This document shows, piece by piece, positions 46,600 to 58,317 of a stretch of DNA of 64,000 nucleotides. Every line of letters begins with the position of its first letter. The stretch's first letter is position 1. The DNA is from Marchantia polymorpha subsp. ruderalis. Its lineage: Eukaryota > Streptophyta > Marchantiopsida > Marchantiales > Marchantiaceae. The notes beneath the pieces are model-generated. The model did no database searches and was not told where the DNA came from. It saw only the letters and a list, made by a program, of their open reading frames with translations. The stretch spans positions 28,708,501 to 28,772,500 of the forward strand of contig AP031353.1 of the NCBI GenBank assembly GCA_037833965.1, given 5' to 3'. The position numbers and the translations under genes are program-made.

Positions 46600-47800
46600 G
46601 TGAATGGAATAATAAATATATCTCAAGCTTTCATTCCATATTGAAGGCCAAGGCATGACCATTCCTGAAATTGATGCTGGACTGCACCAGCTGTCAAGAG
46701 TGTCACCTATTTACTAGCACAGTGCTTGAGTTGGCCTGGGGCCTTCACTTCATTTCCTCGACGACCCATAACTACAGGTGCGTGGTCCCATACAAGTGAG
46801 TGCAGATGACAATTAATTATATATATTACCCTTCAGATCAACCGACAACAGATTTGGAAGGAACATCCGGAAACCTCACAAGATAGTGACGAGATTTTCA
46901 AGCTGAGCCAAAAGATCACCTTGACCATGGATTGGGACTATGACCATCAACAGAAACAATTCCCAAAAAATTCACCCAAATTCTCACTGACTACTTTGAT
47001 GTCTTCCAGGACAAACATGTCTACCGACAAATGTATGTAAACCGAAGCAGTCACAGATTACAAACTCTGTGACCTGTTATTGGGGCTCCGATTTCGCATC
47101 ACACAGCCAACAACTAAACCCAAGTTAATTGAGATGAAGAATTTGACAGTAATAATACTAAAATCAGTAAGACTGTAGTTTGAAGACCATATACTGCCTT
47201 CTCAAAGGTATTCATGATGAATACCTTTGAGAAGAATTGCTAAAGGACATCAGCCCACTGTTAGCCTGTTGACAAGTGTTTGGAGAAAGAGTGTTAAAGG
47301 AATAATAACAAACCAATTGTACATGGTTTTCCGTCGATGCCTCAAGGGATTGACTGAACTCAAAACTGATCCTCATCTATGAGTCGATGCACAACATCAA
47401 AGCTTGCAAGCAAACAGTCCAGAAAGAGCTCACCAAGGATCAAGAAGGGCAATCTATAAACAGATGGTACATTATTATTAACACCCGCCTATATCTACAC
47501 GGTTGGTAGCAATAATCTTACTGGTATTGTCAGACCAAGGAGATGACTGTAGCTCTATACATATCTAGATATCTCCTTACAACTTTCATTCTTTCAAACA
47601 ATGAGAGACAGAGCTGGTACGAGCTGAAAAGTAATAGCTCTTGGAACCTTCTGTGCTCGCTTCGGTGTATGAAATGTCGGCCTCAACTTATGAGCTATAT
47701 CCAGAGTGCGTATTTCTTGGCACTAGTTGAACACGCATCGCCAGCAGTTGTGCTCCTCCAGATACTGAAGTGCTGACCAATATAAATGACCCTACCTCTA
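46600..47800 (+). other. Degenerate coding-like sequence, unidentified
   Basis: GC content rises again and protein-like pieces appear in changing frames, for example LTDYFDVFQDKHVYRQMYVN (about 46985-47045). The piece vaguely recalls a DNA-transposase N-terminus, but the match is too short to name. A near-perfect palindrome lies inside (47198-47234). Confidence 0.25.
47198..47234. repeat. 18-bp inverted repeat with 1-base loop
   Basis: Arms 47198-47215 (cttctcaaaggtattcat) and 47217-47234 are perfectly complementary. Confidence 0.92.
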
Positions 47801-47867
47801 CTATGAACCGCATTCGCGACCCTTAAGCAATGATACTAGCACAAACTTCAATCAGCGATTGAACTAT

Positions 47868-49781
47868 TCACAGTTTTGAATCAGGGGTTATTGGCAGACC
47901 CACTATTAGTGTCACACGGGACACCGCAGCCAGAATTTTTTTTGGAGGTGTGGTACTGGAATCGCTGGAATCGCTGGACTCGCTGGATTTTCTCTCAGAT
48001 TTCATGGTCTCAAATTTCACCTCCCATACCTGTTCCACGAGAAACACAAGTCAGTATGAGCCTAAATAGATGTGATGCCCAAGTAATGCGTGTAGTGGTG
48101 GTGATAGTAAGATGGTTGAATACTGTGTCAGACGGTTCTTCACGAATACAGGTCCTCAGAATCAACGCCCCTATTTCTTTTGTCTCGTCTTTTGATTCGC
48201 ATCCGTAATTGCAATCAATTTGCAATTGAGACTTTCGCAAGTTGATTGCAATGACACAAGTGGGCCTTTTTGACCCCAACATGAGGTTCTCCACAGGCTA
48301 TGGACGAAAGATGATAAACTTCTATCTTCTGTAATGAATATAACAAGCTCTTCGAAGTTCATTTGCTGATGCGCAGAGAAATAAATTTTAGCGCATTTTA
48401 AGTACCTGTATTCTCTTCCCCACTCGCAAAGGAACAGCGGTGATTTCCACTTCAGCCCCAAGAGGGACAGAGTTGAGGTGAGAACAAGTGAGCTCTATAC
48501 CCGCAACACGTTGGTACCCCGAAGCTATACCCGCGGACACGCTGGCAATAGTCTCGGCAATGTAAGCTGTTATTCCTCCGTGAAGAACATTGAATGGCTG
48601 TGAAAGGACAAACACGAACAGTTGAAGTCAGGATTTGAGATTCCAAATAAGCAGATAAAAGTTTCCACTGTATTGATTCCTTGATATTCAATTGCAAATC
48701 CATTTCTGATACACAGACCTCCATAGAACTTGGCAAGTGATGTACAGGAAGATAACTGGGAACATGAACCTGAGGACAGAAAGCGTGCTCTTGATACTTT
48801 TGTTCAGTTCAATTGAGAAGAGAATTGAACTGAACGCAAAACTTCTCTAATTGACAAAAACTCTACTTTCAGATTGGCACTCCTACAGAATTTCGGTCGA
48901 CCAAAACAATTTGATGCGAAGGCTAGTTTAGGGGGCTGATCCGAGCTCTGGCTGCTCGTAATTTCGAAACGTCATAAAATTTACAAGTTGGTACGCACGC
49001 AATATAGCTAGCCCGCAATCGAATGATGCAGCTACACGCTTTAGGTGTGAAGCGTGGTTCACTTCACTCTATCGTGTGCACAAGCTCGTGGTCGTCTATC
49101 CTCAAGATGTGCTTTCCCTGTATAAGCTTTTGACTTGTAATTGAAGAGAGATTCCGGCAAGTGAAGACAATCGAGTGGCAAAACCGAAGAGGTCTGGCAG
49201 GATTACAGGGGCACGAAGATCTTCAATGTACAGCTCGCTGATGCTAGGTATGAAATACTTATTCCAGGTATTGGTTATTAGCTCCCACGCATGATTCTAG
49301 ATATACCACGCTTGCGACTACTCTGGACGACCTTATGTCAACTGAATCCCTGGACTGCAATTCCGTATCACTAATTCAGCAACCACAAACTTTTAATGAT
49401 CAAGTGCAATGTTCATGGAAAAGCCACAGAGACAAAGCAGGTAACAAACGCAACAATCACAAAAAAGCAGAAAATCCCCGACAGAGAATTGGCATTGGCG
49501 GTGCACAGAGCAATGCAAATTAATTGGCTCCTCAATTCGTGGCACTGCCGACGCTTTGTCACCGGTCCTGAACCTACCTGACAGGAGTTCTTCGAGACGA
49601 CGAATTTGGCCGTCGACCTCGTTGCAGTCAGTTCATCCATCTCGCACCCAATAAATTTGAGAACCTCAAGTCCACGTTGCTCTCGTCTCGAATTAGTGTT
49701 GCTCTCGTCGTCTACAGAGTTTCCCTTGCCCGCAGAATCCTTCAAGACATCACCGCTCTCCATAATGCCGTCCCTACTCAT
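47868..49781 (-). CDS. DHNAT: 1,4-dihydroxy-2-naphthoyl-CoA thioesterase, peroxisomal hotdog-fold enzyme
   Basis: Releases 1,4-dihydroxy-2-naphthoate from its CoA ester, a peroxisomal step of phylloquinone (vitamin K1) synthesis. Three exons on the minus strand, all phase 0: 49781-49578, 48597-48406 and 48029-47868, 185 residues; Arabidopsis DHNAT1 is about 157. Exon 1 ends LEVLKFIGCEMDEL...NSCQ. Exon 2 carries PFNVLHGGITAYIAETIAS, with His74-Gly-Gly and Glu83 of the active site, then SGYQRVAGIELTCSHLN. Exon 3 starts VWEVKFE and ends GLPITPDSKL, whose final Ser-Lys-Leu is a type 1 peroxisomal targeting signal. A longer start at 49988 would add 69 residues; I prefer 49781 because the enzyme needs no N-terminal signal. 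A 9-bp tandem repeat in exon 3 inserts a Ser/Asp stretch absent from relatives I remember. Confidence 0.9.
47956..47991. repeat. 9-bp tandem repeat within thioesterase exon 3
   Basis: ctggaatcg, ctggaatcg, ctggactcg, then a partial fourth copy. Read on the minus strand it gives (D/E)-S-S repeats in the protein (SSESSDSSDSS). Confidence 0.85.
48802..48835. repeat. Perfect 13-bp hairpin in thioesterase intron 1
   Basis: Arms gttcagttcaatt (48802-48814) and 48823-48835, with an 8-base loop. Confidence 0.85.
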
Positions 49782-50640
49782 CGCAAAGCGCCGGAAGAAC
49801 CCAAAGCCTCCCTTCGCCTGACGAGAACCGAGAGCAGCTGCCGAGCCCCGAGAGAAGCACAATCTCTCCCTGCCTTCGACAGAATTCGAGGCCACGACAA
49901 AGGCTCGAGGCTTCCTCTTCTCCGTAAAGATGGAAAGCGAAGAAGCCCAGACTCGAGTCGGGGTGCCTCGAATCAGTCGAAGACACATCAGAGCACGTGC
50001 GATCTCCCGAAAAAGACTTTCCGCCCCCCACCGCGAGCTGACTAACAGTGCCCACTCCGGCGAAGACCGAGCGATTCAGTCGGCGAAAGTGCGAATCGGG
50101 GCTCTATGTTCTTCCGACCAGCCGGACCTCCAAAGACTCTGGTCGATCCCTCCCCGCCATGACCAAAATTACGACGGAAAAGCGCAACTCTCAGCACACC
50201 AGCTCCATGGCACTAGCGCCGTGATGATGCTGCTCTACGTGCGGGCGATCGAAGACGGAGATCGGTGGCGTGGGGCTCCTTCTCCTTCCACATTTAGAGG
50301 GTAGCGGGACGGACCGACGATTTAGCGGGATTCATTAGCGGGACTCCCTTCATGGAGCTGTCCCGTTCCCACGCCGCCCTCATGGACACGAGAATTTCGT
50401 TGGTGGCTCCGTTCTGACGGGGGCGTGGGGGATGTGAACGAGCCCCAGTTTAGGGTCTGTCGCCAAGTCTGCCCATCTTGAGACTTTTGGATAACGCCAG
50501 TTTCCGAAGGAATCAGGGATGCTCGTATTAGAAGTCAAACTCTGCTACAAAGCGAGCTAGAATCGCTCTCCAGAACCAGGTTCGGATAAATACTCCTTGC
50601 GAGATTTGCGAGGATCATTTAATTAATCAATTAATTGTTT
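49782..50640. promoter_or_regulatory. GC-rich 5' region of the thioesterase gene
   Basis: More GC-rich than the surroundings, with no homologous protein in any frame. It probably holds the promoter and 5' UTR of the thioesterase gene, which runs leftward. No TATA box is obvious. It ends in a T-rich tract at 50637-50660. Confidence 0.35.
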
Positions 50641-50664
50641 TTTTTTTGTTTTTTTTTTCTTTGC

Positions 50665-50864
50665 CCCATTACGTTCTTTTGGTGCGGGACAAAGCTGCCA
50701 ACTTTTCGAATTTAGCAGTTGAGATCATCACATTGCCTGACGAGCTGAGCCTACCAGAATATTCCAACTGGTACCGTGCACGGATTCCGGAACAAAGATA
50801 GGAAACGTGATATATTATATCTTCACTATTTGGGGGGAAATATTTATCGCCCATTACGTTCTTT
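50665..50864. repeat. 15-bp direct repeat bounding about 170 bp
   Basis: cccattacgttcttt occurs at 50665-50679 and 50850-50864. The enclosed sequence is not recognisable. It could be the target duplication of a small insertion, or chance duplication. Confidence 0.5.
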
Positions 50865-53800
50865 ATTCCGATATGGTAATATGATCATTTATTCTTTTCG
50901 AATTCCATGAATGGAAATAGAACAAGTTAAAGGGTTTTCTTCTCAAGATAACGTTCGCATTTCTATAATGTGATGCTCTACCATATTGCATGTAGAGGCA
51001 TAACAAAGCATGGGATTTGGAGAGAATCAACCTTTGTGTGGGATTTGATAAGAAATTGTGAGTGAAAGCGACGTAATCAATTAAAACCCCTTTGTTTCTC
51101 GTTGTGGTCTACTTGACCAAGTATATGTAAAATGAAATTTGAGGAGAAATATTAGCTATCTCTTGTTCGTTTGGCAACTTGTCGGTTAATTTGTTGGCGT
51201 TTTCTTGGAATCTTAGAGGATGTGGTTGCATGTGTCTCCCCGTTCCCACTCTTTGAAAACGTGATGGTGGTGGTTCCTTGTGCCTATTCCTTGTGGTGCT
51301 CCTTGGAGCACCCTTCTTCATTTCCATTCTATTGCAAAGATATTCCATTGGGATGGACGTTGTCACAATCCACGATGCACTGGTTGAGAATTTTATTTTA
51401 CATGGAACATTTCTTTCAATCGAAATTTATCGTAATACATGTCTTCAAGCTTATGTGTTTGTAGCAATCATGTTTTTGAGAGTCCAGATTGTCCACCAGT
51501 CGGCTACAAACGAAAATCGTCTTTCGTAAGCTCGACTTTGAAATACTCCACGTCAGTGTCTCCTGTTATATTGTTATTCAGATTATTAATATATATTCTG
51601 GATTGTTGATCAAAATCATGAGCGAAGTGAAAATATTTGTAAAATTTCATCAAATCTTTGGATTTGAATTATTTAGTATGATGATGTTATTTATAAAATT
51701 AATAACATGCACAAATATTGCATGCATTTTGAAGGAGATTCTAATGTGAAAATTTCCAAAAAGAAAAATATATAAATAGTGAGAAACTAACCGAAGATAT
51801 CATATGTGTCATTTTCTTATATCATATTATCAAATTTCTCTAATATGATGAGCTATAAATATACATATGAATTAAACTATGTGCAAGTTAGATATATGTA
51901 GCAACTATTTACATGTTATATTACCAAATGTTTCTAATTTAATGATAACCTAGCGCAAATTATATACATATGAAATAAATACTTGCAAGTTAGTAACATG
52001 TAACAACCAACAATTTTTGAAGAGAGTAAATCCAATAATTCATACACATCTCTTATCAAAGTTAGATCATCTACATTTAACATCTTCTTGGTACGCATTA
52101 AATTTCTAATCAAAGTGAGATATAATTTTGAAGTTATGCTTGCTTATTGTTTATATCCAAGCAATGTGTAAAAACATAAATTACTGTAAAATCTGAATCA
52201 AATTTTTTGCGCCAACATTTTTTGGTCAATTTCTTACAGTTATTTTAAAATCTCTAAATAAATACATACGAGAGGAAAAAAATTGGGAAAAACTTTTACA
52301 ACTTACTTTTGTTGATTCTTTTGGAATTCATTTGGAAAACCTGAAATATTGCATATTTATCTAACATTTATATATGAAATAAAACTTGCATCATTGCATT
52401 AACGGTCATATAAATAGTGCAATAAGCATTAGTTTTATTGTTAAACTTTAGTTGATACAAGATATATTTTTGACATTTGATATTTAAAAAAAGATGAAGT
52501 CGATGCTCAATGAATCTAAAGATCTAAGTTGTCTCAATTTTTATAAACGTGTAGTTAGATAATTAGTCAAAATGTGTAAAAAAAAAGTTTAAACCTCTCT
52601 CAAAATAAATCAATCTTCATGCAATGATTTTGAACACTTATAATAATATGCACATTGTATCTTTAGAACATTTAGAGAGACTAATTGATGATTTTTTAGC
52701 TTTATATTCTTCTCACGATCATTGTTTATTTATTTCAATCTCAATGGGATCAACATGACATTTTACAAAAGAATTCATTTTACATGAAGAAAATTCATCT
52801 TTCTCACAGATGCCTTTATTTCAGATTTAATTTGTGTTTCATAAGTTTTTATAAAGCTATCTAGCTATCAGTTTGGTAATATTTAGTGGTGTAATCATTC
52901 TATTAGCAAACAAAACATACATTGTGAATTTTGTAATTCGCATCAAACAATTCTTTAATTCCAAAGTAAATCAAAATTTATTTTGAAAATGACAGAGTCA
53001 AGGTATCAAGGTGTAAAACTTTTAAATCTATTAGATAGCATAACTTATACATTTGCTTCTTTTTATCATTGTTTAGTTTTGAACAAAAACTTTATATCAT
53101 GTTTTTTCGGATCTTAAATTGCTTTATTTTTAATTTCTCGTCTCTTTGGCTGCATCTAGAGGAGTTTTAAATCGTTAGACTGGAACAAGGAAAATGTAAA
53201 TAGATCAAGTCAAGGCCTGTTTTGGTAAAAGTAAATACTGTGAGTTGAAAACCATAATGTTTGGACTGGTTAAAATACATGAGCATGCATTTTTTTTGGT
53301 GAAAAAGAGCGTAAGAAGATCCTTATAGTTCAGAGAATGATCCAATCTAGTAAGAGAAAATCTAATTGGGATTGAAATTATATATCCATCACATTATAAT
53401 CTAACTTTTTAGGCCAATCAAAAGGGGGTAAGAACCAAACCAAAGATCATTTTTTATTTTTGGGACTGAGGTGACTCTAAGTTGTACGAGAACATATAAT
53501 CTTGAGTCCACATATTAAGATACATTTCAAAAAATAGAATATGTCATTCCAAATGGATGGGATTGCGTAGAGAATATAATCTGGATTGTCTCATACACCG
53601 ACAATAAATCTATTGACAGACATATCAGGAATTACAGACATTCAGAAATAATTTATGTGTGGTTAACACACTCAAAGGTACTTGGGGTTTGATGATATAA
53701 CCAAAAACTCATTTTATGTTAGTAATCAGATTATTTCAAACATGATAAAGCGAAATTTTGATATGCTACCTATTTACTTATATATGCACTAAAAGTCATA

Positions 53801-54600
53801 CATTTGTTTATTTCAACAAAGGGAGTCAACGATTACACACCAGCAGAACGAGAGTTTTTAGGTCTGATTCTGTCAAAAACTGGGGGAAGCTTGGTTAGTA
53901 CAGGAATGGGAGGAGGGTTTACGTATATATCTCTCTCCAGCCAGAGGTAGAAGAATGTTACATATATTTATTGCCTTTTTTGAGTACATTTTTTTCAGAT
54001 TTCAGGTGCCCATAGTTTGTAATGGAAGCCGAAGAAGTCTCGGAGTTTTCGTTCACAGTGAGTCTCAACGGTCAACTCTCCATTTTGATTGGTCTAGTCA
54101 AAAAAATCTTTCAGGCCGATATTTTCATATATGTATGATTAGATTTCCCCATCTCCATATACTGTATGTATTTTAGAATTTGACTTGATATTTCTATCTC
54201 TTCATAATGGAATCTTTTATAATGTAAGCCGACATCTTTTCACATTTTAACTTGATCGCACATTCAGACTTTTGGCTCTCTCTCTCTCCTGTGGTTAGTC
54301 ACAAGTGCAGGACCAGCCCTTGACCAGTCACTTCTGGTTGTTTCAATTGCAACTCTGAATGTGTTCCGTGTCTCAGAGAACAGATTACGATTAGACTCAA
54401 CATACTTGACCTGATTGCAAAAAAAGCATCTTTAAACTCGTATCGTCAACCCAGACCACGAAATGTGCTCGCCATTCCTCATCTTCAGTCTTTATTGTAA
54501 AATTTATTTATAGCCCAAGAAATTCGTACTAGAACATTATAACAGTTGGTTCCTTCTGAGATCGAAGTTACTTGTGTAAAGGAGTCTTACTAAACGCTTT
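50865..54600. other. Long AT-rich spacer
   Basis: No gene recognised on either strand over 3.7 kb; only short chance frames. Part of the right end may hold the 3' UTR of the RING gene. Confidence 0.6.
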
Positions 54601-54806
54601 TGTTGAGTAGGGAGTTTACCTTGTTGAATTACCATGAGAACTGCCATGGGTAACACAACACACATCATTGAAGAGAAGAGAATGTGTGTGAGAGCTTGAT
54701 TCTTCTTCCTCGATTACATGTAATCGATGATTTCTCTCGCAGTCTTGCCAACTCCCGTCATATGAATACAGTCGAAGTTGCATTGGAATTTTTGAGGTTC
54801 TAGATC

Positions 54807-56053
54807 TCACATGTCGAGAGATACATTGCACAGAAGTACCTGCATTATTTTCACTCTGCAGCTCGGGCAGCAACCCTTCTGCTCAACTATTTTATGTAAG
54901 CATTTGTTACAATAGAGGAAGTGCAAACATGGTAAAATTACTGCATCTTTAGGACAGGTCTTGCATAGGCCGCATATTACCATTCCCCTTTCCGTTCTGA
55001 GCTCTTCGTGTAAAGCATCCAACTCCCTCATGCAATCTTCCTCCATCGCTTGTAAAGAAACCTGGTGCCTGTCGTCTTTCTTCTTATGTTGACATTCAGA
55101 TGCTTCTTCTTCGTCGTTCTGCAAAAGGAATTTGAGTTGGTATTCCAGCTGCTCACAGTCGATGCAAGCCTTGATCTTTTCCTTCTGAAGGTTTTCTATT
55201 TGGGTCTCGAGGCTGATTCGCGTTTCATCACTTTCGGCAATCACGGTGCTGATTTGAGATTTTAGTCTCTTCAGCTCCTTTCGGTAGACAAGGTTGGTTG
55301 AATTCTCAATGTCGTCGACCACTTGTTTGGTCATTGTCTGGAACTCCACCAGAATTTCGAGCGGGACGTTCCAACTCCCTGTTTGTATTTGCTGCCTAAC
55401 AAACCTTGCGCTCTCATCTAGAGTTTTGTTGACAGAGGCTAGAAACAGAGCCCGAGCTGATGATTGACAATCGGTCTCTTCGGCTGAAGCTTGTGACGTC
55501 TTAATACTTGAAGATTGTTGCTTCATTCCCTCGCCGTCTTCTGCTTTGAACTCATAGATTCTTGAACGTGATCCATCTTGTCTCGCCGACAATTGCTCTG
55601 TTCTGATCTCCTCGAGAAGACTGGCAGTAAAGGAGCTGCTTCTTTTGTTTGTGTGAGATGATACATCGCTGATGTTGGGTGACAAACTCTTGCCTTCCAT
55701 GATCTGCAACTTCGAGAAGAACATGTTAGACTTCAGAGAATTCATTTCTGCTGGACTCTTCCAATTCCCGTAGATGTCTACCACAATTGTCAACGTCAAA
55801 GCCGGTTCACAAATATCTTGCTTGCATTCTAGTCCTGGAGTCTTCAAGCTTTGTGAATCCTAAAGTGCTGGGTGTATCTGGTAGGCATACGAGGAAATAA
55901 ACCGTGCTTGAGAACCGAAACATCAAAGGGCGTCAAGCGGTGAGTCTTCTCACGTCAATTGAAAGGATAGATAACAATAGCGTTACTTGTACATAATACA
56001 TTTACAAAGTGAAAAAGGAAGGGTACTTGTGAACTTATTAGGGGCTCGTCCAT
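54807..56053 (-). CDS. Coiled-coil RING-finger protein, putative E3 ubiquitin ligase
   Basis: Likely a RING-type E3 ligase; substrate unknown. Two-exon model: ATG at 56053 (context GACATGG), exon 1 56053-56027 (MDEPLISSQ), exon 2 55859-54807, 359 residues, phase 0. Residues 1-150 are Ser-rich and probably disordered. Residues about 165-300 are helical/coiled-coil (KELKRLKSQISTVIAE, ETQIENLQKEKIKA). The RING lies at 305-343: CGLC, then PCLH, CNKC and CPSC, giving the C3HC4 spacing C-x2-C-x11-C-x-H-x3-C-x2-C-x10-C-x2-C. The protein ends 16 residues after the RING. A good splice donor (atgcag/gtactt) sits just after the RING, so an alternative C-terminus is possible. A longer N-terminus through an open stretch up to about 56130 cannot be excluded. 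Confidence 0.75.
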
Positions 56054-56099
56054 GTCGTTAAAGTGCAGTGGAGAAGATGAATCAGCAAGCTCTTCATTG

Positions 56100-58300
56100 G
56101 TGGCATCTGTCGATGGTGCATTATCCTGAGGTCAAGCCTTGTCTGTGAATGATGGTGACAGTAAAAACTAAATAAATTAGACATAAATTTGAATATATTA
56201 CCATCTAATTCGCTTGTATAGGCTGGACAGACTGGATGAACAAGAGCTGCTGATTCATGAAATCAGATCTGCATAGCCCGGTAGTTTCAAAACCTGGACG
56301 AAATATGCAACGTCTTTTCAGCATGGGAATGTATATATATATGAATGAGAGAGAGAGAGGCCTTTGAGTGCTCATATCACCCACGAAGCCAGTTTTTAGG
56401 TGTCGGGTCGCTGAAGGTCAATCTCAAATTGTAGACCTTGTCACAAGAATCATTTGGATCAGATTTGCCCATCCAAGTGCTGGTGCTTAGGTACATAAAA
56501 GCACCAAAATATGAATCGATGAAAGTTACGTACCTAAAAACTTATAACTGTTTCAGTTCAAACTATTGAGATGAGTGTTTTAACGAGATAGTTACCCTTC
56601 ACATTCTACCAACCATCTACCGCCTACCGCCCGTGTTTGATAACATAAGTAGGTGGGCAGCCTCTGGAGTTGTTGTTGACTGAGCACGTTCATTACGGCA
56701 TCTGATTACAGGAAGATGTCAAAAGATGCCATGACAAAGATCTGGAGACAAGACCTTGAAAGTCTCTAGTGTTGAACATCTGGAGGGATGTCGATAAAGT
56801 TACTGTAATCCTTCGAACCATGTTTGATGATAAATGATGACTACTCTCTCGACATCCGATCTGAAGCATGGAAGATGAAGAGGTAAGCTTTGAGAGGCCG
56901 AGACTCTGGAGGTCCGAGGCTCGTTGGCATGAACGCAGTTATGTAGGGTGTAGCTGAAACGCCCCGATAATTGGATCGTTTGAGGAAGTTTGAGGGTAAA
57001 AGTTCGTGGCGTTTAGACATCCAGAGCAATCCAGTACCCTCTAAATCTACTAAGTCTGTGAGCTTGGTTAGAAAATCTGAATACTAACAACAAAGAAATA
57101 TGAACAGGTTTGCTGGCCGATATACATACGGAGTTGGAAGAATACACTCCGTCTGTGACCAGTAAAGGATTATGAACATTGGTGTACAGATCTGAACGTT
57201 CGGAACATTGGAGGAATTAGAGACAGCATACTGGAAAGGGGGTAATGGCAAAAGTTAAGTTGTTCAGTGTAGTTGGAAGATGTTAGGGATTTGCAGAAGT
57301 ATTCACTTAATAACTTCAATAAGTGCAAAATGCAAAGTACAACATATTGGTTTCTCCAATGGCACCTAACGATTCACGTTTGGAGGAATTTCCCCTGGAT
57401 GAGACAGTCTCTGACATAGCTCCAGATTTCAGCCATCAGGCCAATGTGCAGCATAATTGTGCTCAGACCATCACGTGTTTTGCCGGTTTCTTTACCTTGA
57501 TTATCTTCAGTCCTGCTGGGGGAGGGGTACTTGCTTGAAGGACCTTAATTGCTATATAGTTTGTGAGCAAATTGATTTTACTCTTCGATAAGAGAACTTG
57601 AAGTTGAAGTGCTGGTCCATGAATAGATCACAATCTTGTGAGATGCGCATAAGGATTAGTTTCCGAAGCACGACAGCACGACACTTGAGGCCGAGGACCT
57701 TCGGAATGACAAATTAGGCAGAAACTAATACCACAGCTGGACTTAAATCTTGAGTATCACTGTTCCTAACAATCAGAGATGTTACAATTGTTGAACAAAC
57801 GAAGCTTCAACTAGAATAGGTAGATATATACCACGAGGAAATGAATGAACATAATAAGTTATTACGATCAGCCCATTCATAAGCCATCAATTTTATTTAT
57901 GAAGAAGACTAGTATTGTCACGACTGAACCAACAGGGCGACAAAAGTCAGGCTCTCAACCGTCGAGATGCCTAGTAAGGCAAATTCGAGTTCTCCGCAAT
58001 ACAATAATTACATCGTTATCACATTCTTCAACAAGTGTCGTGTGAAAGAACACTACATTCTACACCAAAATATGAGGACAAACTATGGGACTAGCCACGT
58101 TTCTATCTGTGACTTAAAGCCCGTGAAATGATCAGATGAACTTATAAACTGTACAACCTCGGAGTATCCCGGTGAGCGACATGTTTCTTTGAGGGGCAAA
58201 AAGTACTCTTGAACCTTCTAAATGACCGCTCTAAGCACACTGGCAGATTCACCGTATAACCCGATATCTCAAAACCTCTCGTGTATGACGAGAATCTCAA
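56100..58300. other. Spacer without recognised gene; microsatellite
   Basis: Short frames only. 56333-56360 is a simple repeat (tatatata then gagagaga). The first few hundred bases likely contain the promoter of the leftward RING gene. Confidence 0.5.
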
Positions 58301-58317
58301 AATTACCATCCTACAAA

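Noticed and set aside
46985..47045. PiggyBac-like transposase N-terminus
   Set aside because: Only about 20 residues vaguely fit and neighbouring motifs are absent.
48010..48461. Minus-strand frames between thioesterase exons 2 and 3 as an alternative third exon
   Set aside because: A VWEV...SRVTL...SKL exon at 48029-47868 fits the family exactly and in phase; these frames do not.
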